From contig CM024763.1 in the NCBI GenBank assembly GCA_014218235.1, forward strand, positions 85,484,244 to 85,548,243: a DNA stretch of 64,000 nucleotides, written 5' to 3'. This stretch comes from Colocasia esculenta. Its lineage: Eukaryota; Streptophyta; Magnoliopsida; Alismatales; Araceae. The stretch's first letter is position 1. Every line of letters begins with the position of its first letter. The position numbers and the translations under genes were made by a program. The notes under the pieces were generated by a model, which did no database searches, had not been told where the DNA came from, and saw only the letters and a program-made list of their open reading frames with translations. Below, piece by piece: positions 46,191-57,376 of the stretch.

Positions 46191-46512
46191 TTTTAAGGTA
46201 AGTGGGACATGTTTGGCATTTTATCATTTTTTGGGGATATTTTGATCCCAATTGGATGAACAGTAGGGTTTCTACTCTATAAATATTTGTAAGCTTTTGA
46301 AGAAGGGGAGGAGAATAGTGAAGAAGAAATGAAAGAAAAGTTTACAGGAAACTTGGAGGCGCAGCCTCTGTGTGGCTCTCCCTCTCCCTGTCATCTTCTT
46401 CTTCCCCCCCTCGTCTGCGTTCTCTTCCCTTCTCCTCTCCCGTCGTCTGCCTTCTCTTCTCTCGCCCTGTGATCTTTGCTCTTTCTCTCTCCCGCGGGTT
46501 CGTCCCGCATCA
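46048..46512 (+). repeat. N1 3' LTR
   Basis: TGATGGGG...CGCATCA, 465 bp. It is shorter than the 5' LTR, mainly in the C/T-rich part. It is preceded by the tract GTGGGGGAGAA and followed by GTCAG. Confidence 0.93.
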
Positions 46513-46517
46513 GTCAG

Positions 46518-47897
46518 GAGACCCTCTTCCGAGGCGGGACTTTCGTCTTGGCCGCTCTTGAATGGAGCGAATCGGTCGGCCCAGCGGCCTTTCGGAAAGG
46601 GAGTTCGCTTGTGATCTCCTCCTGCTCTTCTTCTTCCTCGTCAGACGGGTCGAAGACGAAGGAGTTGACCCATACCTCCACTTCAGGGACAGGCTGGGGC
46701 TCTTCTCCCCGGAAGATGATAGCTTTGCCGAGGTTGGGCGAGCTGGGCTTTTCGCCGAGAGATGGGGTGAACTTCTTCCCTCGTCCACGGCCTTTCCCTC
46801 TGCCTCGGTTGCGGCGCCGATATGTTGTCATAGGGGGCGTGTCAGCCGGCGACTGCAAGCTTACAGGCGGTGGTATTGACACCATGTTGCACGAGAAGTC
46901 CTTCAGCATTTCTTCCAGCTTCTCGACAGTAATTTCATCCTCCTTATAGAAGATGGTCAGTTCTTCGGGCAGAGGCAACTTCTCGCCTTCTTGAGCCCTT
47001 TGTAGCATTTGGTGGAGCCGGCTTTTAAGCCTTGTTTTGCGCTCCATTTCTTCCCACGGGATGTATCTGTCCAGAGGGACTCCCCAAGTGGGCTCAGAGG
47101 GGATATATTCCTCCAATTCATCAATGAGCTTTTGCAGCTTCTGGAGCGGAGTCAACTCCGCCGGGGCCGTCATCGCTACCGCTAGCTCGGCTTGCTTCTT
47201 CAGGCGTCTTTTCATGTTCTTTTGCGTGTTCTTCTCTTTTTTCAGCGCCCGCGCCACTTCAAGCGGCGTGAGCTCCTTTGCTTGTTCGGCTGCCCGAGAG
47301 GTATTCTCTCGACCGGGGCGACTGTGCGACCCTCCCCTTTTAGGGAATGCCAAAGGGAGGCGCATCCTGGGGGCTACCGTGGTCCAGCCGGCTTCATCTT
47401 GCTGATGCTGGAAAGTAGAGTCAATCGCCTGCTCGACTATTTCGGGCGGCAATTCTTGGAATTCAGCTCAATAGGGGCTCAGTTGTTGGACGGCTGGTCC
47501 CATCACTGGCTTCTTACCCTTGCGGTCTTCATCTTGCCGCTTGAGTATTTGCGGAGACGAATTTTCGAAGCACCGCCCCCTACTCCTATTTTCCGAAGTT
47601 TGTTCACGGGGAGGGGAGACGATGTTGTCGAGACCCCTTCTTTCGCCGGGGAGGTTGCTGCTGGGCTTCTTCCCTGGCCTCGGGCTGGATTATTGGATTG
47701 CCTTCTGAGTCGATCTTTCCCTTCTGGATGAGGGATTTGACCCAGTCTCGAACAATCGGACACATGTCCGTAGGGTGCAGCAACATGGCATGGTATTTAC
47801 AATACATGGGGTGGTTTATTTCCCTCTTCGTGTATGTTGGTGGCGGCTTATGTGCATTTACACAGCCTTGCTGCAAGAGTTTTTCGAAGATCTCCCC
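46518..47897 (-). pseudogene. T1 gag C-terminal region between N1 and N2, with module 4
   Basis: An open minus frame (47452-46514) encodes a helix-rich, charged region (EELTPLQKLQKLIDELEEYI type), a basic RRRNRGRGKGRGRGKK segment and an acidic DPSDEEEEEQEE segment, as in T2 and T3. Upstream (47801-47760) is the knuckle module CKYHAMLLHPTDMC, followed by a VRDWVKSLIQKGKID helix. N2 begins at 47898, where the T1 sequence GAAGATCTCCC stops; compared with T3 about 740 bp, including module 3, are missing across this junction. Confidence 0.88.
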
Positions 47898-48981
47898 GCT
47901 GCTGCCTGGGTGGTTGGCGCGGGGCGGTGGCAACATGGCGACCCCGGCGATGGCAGCCGCGTGGGACTCGGACGCGGGGGACGGCCGGCGCAGGGGCTTC
48001 TGGTCGCGTGGGAGCCAGAGAGAGAGAACAGGGACAAGTGTGGCACAGGGGTCCGGGAGAGGGAGGACTGGGAGAGATAGGAGAGAGAACCGGGAGAGAG
48101 CGACCACGACGGAGAGGGAGAGAACGTTGCGGCTGAGAGAGGGAGAAGGTCGCCGGCGTGGTCCGTCTGGCTGGCCTCTAACGCAGACGACGGGGTAGTG
48201 TCCCGCGGGCGAGCGGCCAACGCGAGTGGGCACGGCGGGGCCTCGATGCGGACGACGACGACGGGGTGCAGTCCCACACGCGGGCGAACGGCGTTGGCAG
48301 GCCTTGGGGAGGCCACGCGCAGGCGCGAATGGGCACAGATTCGACGGCATGGAAGGCCCACGACAGGGGCTCCGGGGTGGGGCGCCGCTAGCAGGCTTTC
48401 GCGAAGGAGGCGGCTTGCAGACAAGGAGGAGGGGAAGGGAAACAGAGTGCGACGGTGGGGAGTGCGTGGGATCGTGGTTGGGCTCTGATACCAAACTGAT
48501 GCGGGACGAACCCGCGGGAGAGAGAAAGAGCAGAGATCACAGGGGGAGAGAAGAGAAGGCAGACGACGGGAGAGGAGAAGGGAAGAGAACGCAGACGAGG
48601 GGGGGAAGAAGAAGACGACAGGGAGAGGGAAAAGGGGGGTTGGAGAGGGAGAGCCACACAGAGGCTGCGCCTCCAAGTTTCCTGTAAACTTTTCTTCCAT
48701 TTCTTCTTCACTATTCTCCTCCCCTTCTTCAAAAGCTTACAAATATTTATAGGGTAGAAACCCTACTGTTCATCCAACTGGGACCAAAATATCCCCCAAA
48801 AATGACAAAATGTCAAACATGTCCACTTACCTTAAAACTAGATATTTAATTCTACTTGACCACAATAGACTCCACTAAAAAAAAAAATACATAATAAAAT
48901 AAAAAATGACGTCGATATATCTCGGAACATCTGAAGTCTCGAGTCTCGTCCCACGTCCGTCACGAGTCACGGTCCCCATCA
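47898..48981 (-). mobile_element. N2: truncated, inverted copy of the N1 family
   Basis: On the minus strand: one LTR (48981-48497), primer site GGTATCAGAGC (48493-48482) and about 585 bp of GC-rich internal sequence that stops at the equivalent of N1 44637. There is no second LTR and no target duplication (right flank CCAGG). The internal sequence is almost identical to N1, so the two copies are close relatives. The missing half, and ~740 bp of T1 on that side, were probably lost in one deletion. Confidence 0.9.
48497..48981 (-). repeat. N2 LTR (485 bp)
   Basis: On the minus strand it runs from TGATGGGGACCGTGAC at 48981 to GTCCCGCATCA at 48497. It is inverted relative to the N1 LTRs and includes the same C/T-rich tract and TATAAATATTTGTAAGC box. 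Confidence 0.92.
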
Positions 48982-51900
48982 CCAGGTCGATGATCCCTTG
49001 GTTGACCCATGCTTCAACCTTGTCTTTAAAGACATAGCAGTCCTCTAAAGCATGTCCCGCGTCTTGATGATATACGCAATAATTGGGCGGGACGCTCGTT
49101 GGCAGTTGGCAGCCCAATAGCCTTGCTCGCAGGAAAGTACGATAGAGAGCCAGCATCCGATGGCGCGGGAAAGAATATAGTCTTCCGGCGATTTCATCAT
49201 CGGACGAGTTTGAAGACTCCTCCGAGATCCACCCCCCGTAGGGAGAGCGAGTTCGGGGCGCAGATGTGTTTGCAGGCACCTGAAGTCCTTGCTGGAGGGC
49301 AGCCAGGCTTTCTTGCATGCTCCTCAAGTACGTCAGCATTTGGCGCTGACCGTGCGCAACGATTGAACCTGTCTTTCCAGGTTTTGCACTATCTCCGACC
49401 ATGTTCTGTGCTCCGAGGCGGAGGGATGATCATTTTCCCGTCCATTGGTGGACTGAGCATCCCAAGGATTTGCCTCGGGGTCTTCTGGCTCAGGAGCCGG
49501 CGTATTGACATAGATAACATTGACCGATTGATTTGACTGATCCCAAGCATGGGGCTGTGGGGGGTCAACCAAATGATCATGCATCGTAATGAGGCGACTC
49601 TGGATCAGCTTATGTACTTCATTTTTGAAGACGTAGCAGTCCTCGATGGGGTGCCCCAGCATACGGTGGTAGAGACAGTAGTTCGGCTCATCCACTTTAT
49701 CTGCTTCACTTGGTCTTCTCAGTCCCAGAAGCGTGATCAAGTCATTCTTCATGCATAGCTTGAAGAGCATCTTCGTATGGTCCTTTTTGAAAGAATACGG
49801 CGTGCTCATACGTTGTGGCAGTGAAGTTGGAGGCGGTCTTTCTTCCGCCTTCTTGCTTAGAGCGCCAGAGGCCGCGATCCTCTTCCCTTTACTTTGCGGG
49901 GCGAAGTCCACAGCATTGGCTTCTTTGCCAACGGCGCGCTCCTGCTCGGCTTGCTTTTCGAGGGAGCTTCCACCGGGTTGTCGACGAAGAACATTTCGAT
50001 CTCCGCCACGACTGAATTGAGCTGGTCGAAGCCTTTGATGTTTGTTCCCGGCAGCCTTTCACTTATTTGAGCCGCCAGGCCCCGCCGACAGATGGTTATG
50101 GCATCCTCTTGCATCAGGGGGTTGTCGCACCTCATGCTGAAGTCACGCCACCGCTTGATGAAGTCGAGTGTCGTTTCTCCTTTCCTTTGCTTGAGGGAGC
50201 ACAGCTCTGCAAGCGACACCTTTCTTTCGGCCGTCTAGAAGCGATCGATGAACTTCTTTTGAAGATCGGCCCAGTCGACAATAGAATTGGGCCTCAACCT
50301 TGAGTACCACTGGAAGGCAGTACCCGTCAGGGATGTTGCGAAGTAACGGAGGAGATAGGATTCGTCAAATGCCAACTCTCCTATAGCCGTTATATAGTAG
50401 GCCAGGTGCTCATTTGGTGAGCCATGTCCATCAAACTTCTGCAACTTTGGCGCCTTGGGGCAGTCCGGTGGCAGCTTCTTGAATTGATGGTGGACGGGAT
50501 ATGGCACACTGTAGAGATCCACAGTGGCAGTTCCCTCGCCTCGTTGAGCGAAGCGGTCATCCACGATCTTTTCGATCATTCGCCGCTGGGCCACGATATC
50601 TTCAGCCGCGGAGGCTTGGGAGTTTATGCCCCTGCGTTGCTGTTGGGCCGGGTCAACGGTATAGTCGTTGGCCACAACCGTGTGCGGGTTGACATCGGGC
50701 AGGTCGCCTTGTTGATGTCTCCTCCGAGCATTTTGGTTTGCCGTCGGCACTTGGCGGCGTGGCGCATTTGCCCCTGCCGGCTGCCCTCGCTCCGTCAGGA
50801 GGTTGGCCATTTCAGCCTGCCAGCGCTGTATAAACGCGTACTTATCGTCGTCTGTCATTGCCTGGAAGGCGGCTCTGGTCGGCGGCATGAGGAAGACTTC
50901 GGCTTGCTCTCCGTCAGCCAGAAGTTGTTGATCTCCAAGATGGAGACTCGCGACTTCGTCTTCTTCCCCTCCTTCGAGGTCTCGCTGGACTTGTCTCGGG
51001 AGGGGTCTTTGTTCGTGCTCGAGCGGAAGCTCAAGAGCTTGCCCCTGGTTTGAGGGTCCGGCTTGATTGCCTTGTTGAACTTGAGGAAGCCTCCTGGCAG
51101 GATTTCGGGCATACCGGACGACAGCTTCGCCCTCCTGGCCGGGTTCATCTACCCTGGCCATACCAAGAGGGATGCCAGATGGCCCAGCCGCTTCCCTTCC
51201 GGATGCGTAACAGGTGAAGATCTTCATCCCTCCACCTCCTTCAGACGTATGCTGCACCCTTCGCTTCTTGGGCCTTTGGGTATTTGGACGGAGTGCCACC
51301 CCCAGCCGATTGAAGACTGAGGTGCTCAGCCTTTCAAAGACTGAGACTCTTGGTGCGGAAGCTTCAGTGACACTTGCGCCACCTCCTTCAACAGGCTCTG
51401 ATTGGGCGGAGACGAAGTTGGGCTTCCGGTAGACACCCCTCCTTTTCTATCTACGAGGACGAGGAGGTTCGGGGTCCTGAGCTTCTTCTCGCTCAAGCAT
51501 TGCCTTCTTGGGGTCTTCGGCGGGTTGGCCCGCTATTCCTTGTTTGATTTGGCGGGCTTCCTGCTTGGTCACCCACATTCGCCTCATTTTGCGAGGCTGT
51601 TGAGGTGCTGAGCTTGAAGCCTGCCCCTGTCGGGCTCCTTTTGGGGAGTCCTGATTTTCTTGGCGCATCCCTTGGAGGGGAGCGAACTTGTTGGAGATTG
51701 CCACCGTGGGGACGCTTCTGTCCCGTGGCAGGATCGGCTCGCCTCCATCGAGCCGGACGCGGATGTCCCCGACAAGTACGGTTTGCCGGAGTTAGAGACG
51801 ACCGCGCGGGGCTTGCTGCCCCTGCGTCCCTGGCGTTGTCCCCTTTTTCTAGGGACTGCGACGCAAGAGATGGTGTTAACCGAGAAAACTCGGCCTTGAC

Positions 51901-52138
51901 TTGAGTGGGGCATTGCAGTCGCTTTCGTCGCCGCCTTCGGAGTAGCTCGGACGGCGGGGACCACCCCTAGGAAATAGGGGGATTCCACCACTGCGGGGAA
52001 GTCGCCGAACGCGATCGGCGTGGTCAAGTAGCCACATTTGGCGTGGCTTGCGACGACCAGGGGACCGTAAGTGACAGCGGCCATCAGCTTGACTTGAGCT
52101 CGCAAGTGAGGACGGACTTTTCTCGCCGACTTTCCCAC
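48982..52138 (-). pseudogene. T1 gag N-terminal region and core, with modules 1 and 2
   Basis: A leader frame (52138-51584) and a second frame (51704-51447, MAISNKFAPLQGMRQENQDS) form the N-terminus; which start is used is unclear. The core (51299-50235) holds a basic/glutamine-rich segment, then LPPDCPKAPKLQKFDGHG, the LTGTAFQWYSRLRP motif and FIDRF. TNIKGFDQLNSVVAEIEMFF follows (50219-49857). Knuckle modules: 1, CLYHRMLGHPIEDC (49677-49636), and 2, CVYHQDAGHALEDC (49078-49037). N2 joins at 48981. There is one stop at the FQTAER equivalent (near 50236) and several frame changes. Gag packages element RNA in cytoplasmic particles (family knowledge). Confidence 0.9.
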
Positions 52139-52149
52139 CGGGCGTGCCA
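52132..52149 (-). other. T1 primer binding site
   Basis: TGGCACGCCCGGTGGGAA lies 3 bp inside the LTR end on the minus strand. It begins with TGG, the complement of tRNA CCA. I do not assign the tRNA. The first 9-10 bases recur inside the LTR about 63 bp away. Confidence 0.75.
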
Positions 52150-52499
52150 GATTGTGGAACGCGGAATTTCTTCGGCTTTTTTGGTTTCGCCTCGAAGGCT
52201 TTAATTTTTTGGCGTGCCAGACTGTTTACAGGAAACAGACAAAGATTTCTTTTGTAAGGTGCATTGGGTGTAAATCCCGAAGCCCTCGAATATTTCATTT
52301 CATTTTTCCGCGTGCGTCAGTATTTTCAGGTGATTGGAGTGGTCGTGTACTGGACCGTTCCCACCGATCGGAATCAGTGTTTCATTTACATCGAGTAAAA
52401 AACTCGAACACCTTCGATGCGATACGTTTGTTAAAAGACCTTATGCCAAATTTTAGAAGAAATAGATGACAAGTAAATTTCCACAAGTTGCTCAAGTGC

Positions 52500-52830
52500 A
52501 TTCATGACATTCACATCGACGCCTTTAATGGGATTTTTGTACCTCCATTAGGCGTTTACAATATATGTCATTTACATTTGCGCTCGTGACGGGATGTTTG
52601 TGCCACCGTCGGGCGTATACAACATGTCATTTCATTTACGCTCACAACGAGATGTATGTGCCTCCGTTGGGCGTTTACAAAGCATGTCATTTCTTTCATG
52701 TCAACGACGGGGTGTTTGTGCCTCCGTCAGACCTTTACACGTTATCATGTTTGCATTTCCGTCGACAACGGGGTGCTTATGCCTCCGTCGAACAATACGC
52801 CCCAACATGTGCCATTTCGTGACACCGGAG
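52500..52830. repeat. Tandem arrays in T1 LTR
   Basis: Five to six copies of a ~55-60 bp unit containing tgt(t/a)tgtgcctccgt(c/t)gg and a following tttac/tatac, ending with one 'gtgacaccggaggact' unit. The same vocabulary as in the T2 and T3 LTRs. Confidence 0.8.
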
Positions 52831-53055
52831 GACTCATGCAACAACAATACTGGATGTTGGGTCTTATATGATGACCTGCAGAGTGATCAGCAGGAGCTTT
52901 CCTCTCAGCAGCACGAACAGGGCAAAGAGGCCCGAAGCATGGCTACGGAAAGCGGAGAGAATCCTCGACGCTCGGGGAACTCAAGCGCGAGAGCGAGAGT
53001 CTTGGGTGGGTTTTCTTCACAGGAATGCCTTCCTTTGTGTGGAGGGCTGCCCCTC

Positions 53056-53063
53056 TATTTATA
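53056..53063 (-). promoter_or_regulatory. Sense TATA box of T1 5' LTR
   Basis: TATAAATA followed by GAGGGGCAG on the minus strand, directed at T1 gag. It is in the same place relative to the GC-rich core as in T2 and T3. Confidence 0.65.
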
Positions 53064-53722
53064 GGGCACTGGCCGATGGTTTGGTGGGGGTGTGAGGTTC
53101 GGCGGGGGTCGAAGCGCACGGGCGCCGAACCAACAGAGCCGCCGGACCACTTGCGCGGGCCGCCAGACCAGCAGGGTCGCCAGAACAGCAAGGGCGCCGA
53201 ACCAGAGGCAAAGGGGCGCGGACCGGGGGCCAAAGGGGCGCCGGACCAGGTGGGCCCCACCCCCGCACTGGTCCGCGCGGGTGGCACCATGGATGGCAAA
53301 GTCGGTCGACTCGGAGCGGAGTCGGCCGACTTTGAGTCGGGTCGGCCCCTGGCGACCCGACTTGGGGGGGGGGGACCCACCCACCCACGAGACTAAGTTT
53401 GCAAAGTCCACTGTCTGACTCAGTCCGACTCCGTCCCGACTCGGGGTCGGGATCGGTTGGGGCCGACCCAGCCACCCGACCCGACTCTGCCATCCTTGGG
53501 TGGCACCCGCGCCCGGTCCGGCGGGGGTGCCGTCAGGCCGGTTCGGCGGGGGTTGGCCCCCCGCGCCGGTTCGGCGGGGGTTGGCCCCCGCGCTGGTCCG
53601 GCGGGGGTGGCCCCCCGGGCCGTTTCGGCGGGGGCTGGCCCCCGCGCTGGTCCGGCGGGGGTCCCCCGCGCTGGTCCGGCGCGGGTGGCCCTCCCCTGGC
53701 CGCCTCATCTCCCTGGCCCGCC

Positions 53723-53730
53723 TATAAAAA
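53723..53730 (+). promoter_or_regulatory. Antisense TATA box of T1 5' LTR
   Basis: TATAAAAA followed by GGGTGGGCC on the plus strand, the counterpart of 3272-3279 in T2. In this 5' LTR it points outward, into the CCZ1 exons and antisense to them; in the off-window 3' LTR it would point at T1's PMD gene. Confidence 0.6.
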
Positions 53731-54183
53731 GGGTGGGCCTCCCATTCTTTTGGCCATTTTCCACGGGAGAAGGTTTTGGGGATTTGTTTGTTGGTTGACG
53801 ACCGTGCAGCGCACGTGCACACGCACGCTCGACGTGCATTCCACGTGCGTTTTTGTCCGTTTCGCGTGCGTTTGCCCCCGTTTTCGGAGAGCAAGGGCAT
53901 TTGACCCTGCTGAACACGTGGGCTTTGTGCACGAGCTCGGACGCTTCTCCGGACGTCGACTTTTGCTCGCTGAGGGGTGTATATTCCGCCCCGACGAACC
54001 TTCGAACGTCGTATTTCGAATGCATAGCCCGGATCACTTCGGGCTAGAATGCGGACTCGGATCCGTTTATCTCAGGTGTCCGAGTGGGGGTGGGCCGGGG
54101 TTTATTCCCGGACCCTTGTAGCCTTCCGGGTGGATTTGTTGCCCGAGACTTGTTTAAACCCCGATATTTTTTCGGGTTCAACA

Positions 54184-54422
54184 GTTGCCTATTGGCAAAC
54201 ACATCAAAGGGTGGAACAAAGCTCCTACCACTCAGAAAATACATTGTGGGGGGGTCTATAGTCTTTTTTGCACACATAGACTGTTTTCTAGCAGATCAAT
54301 CAAAAAGGAGTACAACCACACCCAGCCCTCCCCATTAAAAAAAATCACATAACCAGAAAAATGTGAATGCTCCATAGAGGTATATGAAAATTCAAAAAAT
54401 AGGCATTTACTTCTGACCACAC
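54184..54422 (-). other. CCZ1 intron remnant between exon 4 and T1
   Basis: Sequence from the exon 4 donor (GTGTGGTC, reading from 54422) to the T1 LTR. It holds no open frame of note. If the rest of CCZ1 lies beyond the elements, this intron contains the whole T1 stack. Confidence 0.7.
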
Positions 54423-57376
54423 CTGTACTTCAATGGCAGCTTCTCGTCCTACTGTCAACATCTGAATGGTTCCTCGTTCCGCAAGACATTCACGGAAGGA
54501 AGGCATTTGAAATTTCTTTCCCACATAAAAATCTGGAAAAGGAAGAAGAAAGGTTCAGAAGACAATGAAATGTCATTATTGTTACCATGAAGTGAAGAAA
54601 GATAATGGAAAGGAGTTATATCACTTTAAAATATATTTCCTTATTTTCCTTCCTGAAAGTGAAAAAGAAATATATAGTTCCATCTAGCAACTCAAATAGT
54701 TCAAGCTAGGTTCCCTCTAGTTTTATGCTTATTTAATGCTAAGCTTTATCTGTCTATATAATAATCTCTTCAAACATTCCCAAATACCAGAACATAGAGA
54801 GACTAAGCTATAAAGCAAGAGTGAGAAACAAGAGGGGCACATATAAGTTTGGCAAGTCTGGCCTTACCGTATAAGTAATCTGTAATGAAAAAATGTAAAT
54901 GACTCCTTGCCAGATCCCCGCTAGGCTGTTTATCAAGTAAAGATCGTAGCGAACCATAAAACATTACAAAAAGGGAGTGCACTTCCTTGAGAACAACCCG
55001 CAATGCATCACAGCGCCAAACATGCTCAGCTTCCTTAGTTTTTTCAACTATCTAGAATAAAATAAAAAACACTTTAGTATGCAAAATAACGCACAATGTT
55101 ACACAAATGTAAAGACAAAACAGCCTAAATTTAGTTATTTCCCATACAGCGTCATAGTTAACTGATGATGCAAATAAACTTTCAAGGTGTCATGTGATGC
55201 AAATATAGCAAATTCACAGGCATGAAAGATGGTAGGATTTTGATCGACAGCATGGTATAACTTGAACACAACAATAATGCCAGCTGCATCCATGGATTGC
55301 CATCTTTCAATATCTCTCACATTGTTGCTCACCATGTCCCAAGTTGGTTTCTCTCTCTCCAGATAAAAAAGGATCCTATAACCATCATAATATCATAATT
55401 ACTAGGGACCAAGTTTGTTTTTAGGTGACTAACAATGACTTGAGAGTAAAATCTAAATCAGGATCCAACAGAAGTACAGATTCTGAGTCTCAGATACAAC
55501 CAAGGTTTGTCATATTACACATTAAAAGAGAAATCATCTAGGAAAAATCCCGGTGAGATTGGGTAATTATGATGATTATTGTCCCTTGGGATGGGAACAT
55601 TGGTTAGGTACTTCATGCAAAAATGGCAAGGTTACAGTATCAACTCCAACTATGACATACATACAGGATGGGAACTAAGCCGATGTTCACATAGGTTTTA
55701 ACTGACTTCACCAGGCCAAAGGGGGCCACTGCCTGAGAGATGATTGGCCTCCCCACTGCTTGGGCTACTGGTGATTCAGGCTTGATCCTGGGCAGGGTGA
55801 GTTTACTCAGTATTTGAAAAAGTGGTGATTATCAGCTCCCTTTTCTTTTTCCTTTTATCCATGAAGGAGTGCTCTTCAACCAAATTACCTAAACCTGATA
55901 ATCATCGAAATTACTTTGGATCACCAATCGCAGTGTATGATGGAAATATACACATACCATAACCATCCATATATCCTGCTCAGCCTGATAAAATATGTGG
56001 GAGTGTCTTTCTGCTTCTATGACCTCACAAGCAGCTTCTGGCGAGAAAATTCTGCATGGAACTGTTGTTAAACCACTAACAAAGAACATGACAACAAACT
56101 AATCTTTTTAGTTTTAACTTTTAACCACCAGATATTCTATGTTTCATTATGAAACATAGCTAGAATTTATGATGAAACATAGTAATAAGACACCACAACC
56201 AAACATTCGAGAAGAGAAGATTTGAAGATTGAACAACTGCAATAAAACTAATGGATTTTCAAGGAGACAAAAGATTGAAATTTAATAATCATATCACAAT
56301 CCAATCAATAAAGAGGTGTACAAGATGTGTCCAAGATCCCGCCTAAATATGCTATGCAAAGCATTTAGTCAATTCCTCTCCATCACCAAGTGGGAACACA
56401 ACTCGATGAACATAATTTCTTCCCATTCCTTTCTTTAGTCTCCTTTTATTTTCTCTATCGATGGTGTAATATATTCTTGCTGCTTGATGCCAGGTTGGTA
56501 GTATCGACCGAAGCCGATACGTTTCCGCTGAAACGTATCGGTTTCAGACCTAGCCAATACCAAAACCATGGTCTGAAACCCCGCCCGATATGCCCGAAAC
56601 ACCCAAAACTGAAACCGTTCTGTGAAATCGACACTGCCATCCTTGGCTTGATGTCCTTGCTCGTCAATAAAAAGGAGACCCTACAGTAGAAGTGGCTTTT
56701 TTTGCTTCTCTGCTCTTTTTCCTATTTCTTCGTCGCTATGCATGATAAAAGATAGCTACTTTATGCTGCTTCTTGCTGTGAAAAATGGTGCTCCCCTTCT
56801 CTTTCCTGGTATAATAACCAAATGGTTTTTGTGGCCTCTTGAACAGAGTGAAATCCCATAATTTTTTTCCTTATTATCTAAAATATACTTATCATACAGG
56901 TGGCCCCTTTGAGCTGATATAACCAATAGAATACTTCAGCTGCTAGGCAATCAATTTCAGCAATGCTCATTAGAAGGCTGGAGCGAGCACATGTTTTCTT
57001 ATTAGAAAATGCTTTTCAATTAGAATGTTTTATTGTTAAATGATACTATAAAAGCAATGATTCTAAACAAGACAACCAAACGGTACTGCATTAGAAATCT
57101 TCTTTCCATAGTCAGTGCATAATTTGATGAAAAAACTTTTCCACTGAGGGTTAGTTCATTGTAGGCTTCATTAAAAGGAAATAAACTTACTGACCTTGTA
57201 AATGTAATAAGCCCTTCACTGAGACCGATTACAGAAAGTTGCTTCGAATAAGGATAATCACAAGGGAAGAAATACAATATTTTGTCAAGCTCTTCTCCTT
57301 CATGCTGACCCCTTCTCAAGTCAAAAACACAAAACTGGATCCCTTCACTAACATTGGTACCAGATGACAAACCCAT
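54423..57376 (-). CDS. CCZ1: CCZ1 vacuolar fusion protein homologue, first four coding exons (partial)
   Basis: The ATG at 57376-57374 opens exon 1 (57376-57195), followed by exon 2 (56051-55958), exon 3 (55051-54868) and exon 4 (54532-54423). All introns have GT-AG borders, and phases join without a break to give 190 codons. Recognised segments include VSEGIQFCVFDLRRGQ, LSVIGLSEGLITFTR, FSPEAACEVIEAERHSH, LKEVHSLFVMFYGSLRSLLD and ERGTIQMLTVGREAAIEVQ. These match plant CCZ1, whose N-terminal longin-type fold pairs with MON1; the complex activates RABG3/Rab7 for vacuolar traffic and autophagy (family knowledge). Plant CCZ1 is about 500 residues, so the C-terminal 60% is missing from the window, separated by T1. 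The visible exons have no stop or frameshift, which suggests a live gene or a recent break. Confidence 0.9.
56052..57194 (-). other. CCZ1 intron 1 with a degraded repeat
   Basis: Non-coding. Around 56495-56650 lies a composition-biased segment with repeated GAAACC, CCGATA and CGTATCGG words that read partly as palindromes; similar GAAACC-rich sequence occurs at 63540-63615. It looks like an old non-autonomous DNA transposon, but ends cannot be set. Confidence 0.45.

Larger units (their letters stand above)
43544..46512 (+). mobile_element. N1: complete small non-autonomous LTR retrotransposon
   Basis: It is 2969 bp with LTRs 43544-44036 and 46048-46512, target duplication GTCAG, a primer binding site TGGTATCAGAGC at 44040-44051 (initiator Met tRNA type) and a purine tract GTGGGGGAGAA just before the 3' LTR. 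There is no recognisable reverse transcriptase or integrase. The end of the internal region (AAAATTCGAGGGCGAATTTT, then a GAAGTGGGGGAGAA tract) resembles the pol 3' ends of Del/Tekay-type chromoviruses, suggesting descent from one (inference). The two LTRs differ at about a dozen positions over the first ~330 bp, nearly all transitions. Confidence 0.93.
1..54183 (-). mobile_element. T1: oldest Tat-type Ty3/gypsy element, interrupted by T2, T3, N1, N2 and a patch
   Basis: T1 reads on the minus strand. Its 5' LTR is 52153-54183, followed by a primer binding site, gag (52138 to 46518, interrupted), pol (43538 to 38007), a hairpin-repeat zone (37692-37112 and 21962-20850) and an antisense PMD gene (plus strand, 1-1943 and 19123-20245). 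The 3' LTR lies left of the window. The pieces are joined by homology: sequence left of 1944 and right of 19122 match successive parts of T2's own PMD gene, and the TCGAC target copies around T3 reunite one repeat array. Domain order and a second RNase H place it in the Tat group (family knowledge). It lies in the same direction as the host CCZ1 gene. Coding parts are broken, so it is inactive. Confidence 0.88.
52153..54183 (-). repeat. T1 5' LTR (2031 bp)
   Basis: On the minus strand it runs from TGTTGAACCCGAAAAAATAT (54183) to GCGTTCCACA (52153); the end has lost one base of CAACA. It contains a GC-rich palindromic core (53066-53715) of GGTTCGGCGGGGGTTGG type units, flanked by outward TATA boxes, and U5-side arrays of 'gggtgtttgtgcctccgtcg' (52500-52830). 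A PBS-like TCTGGCACGCC lies at 52213-52224. The right flank GTTGC should be the target duplicate, which cannot be checked here. Confidence 0.92.
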
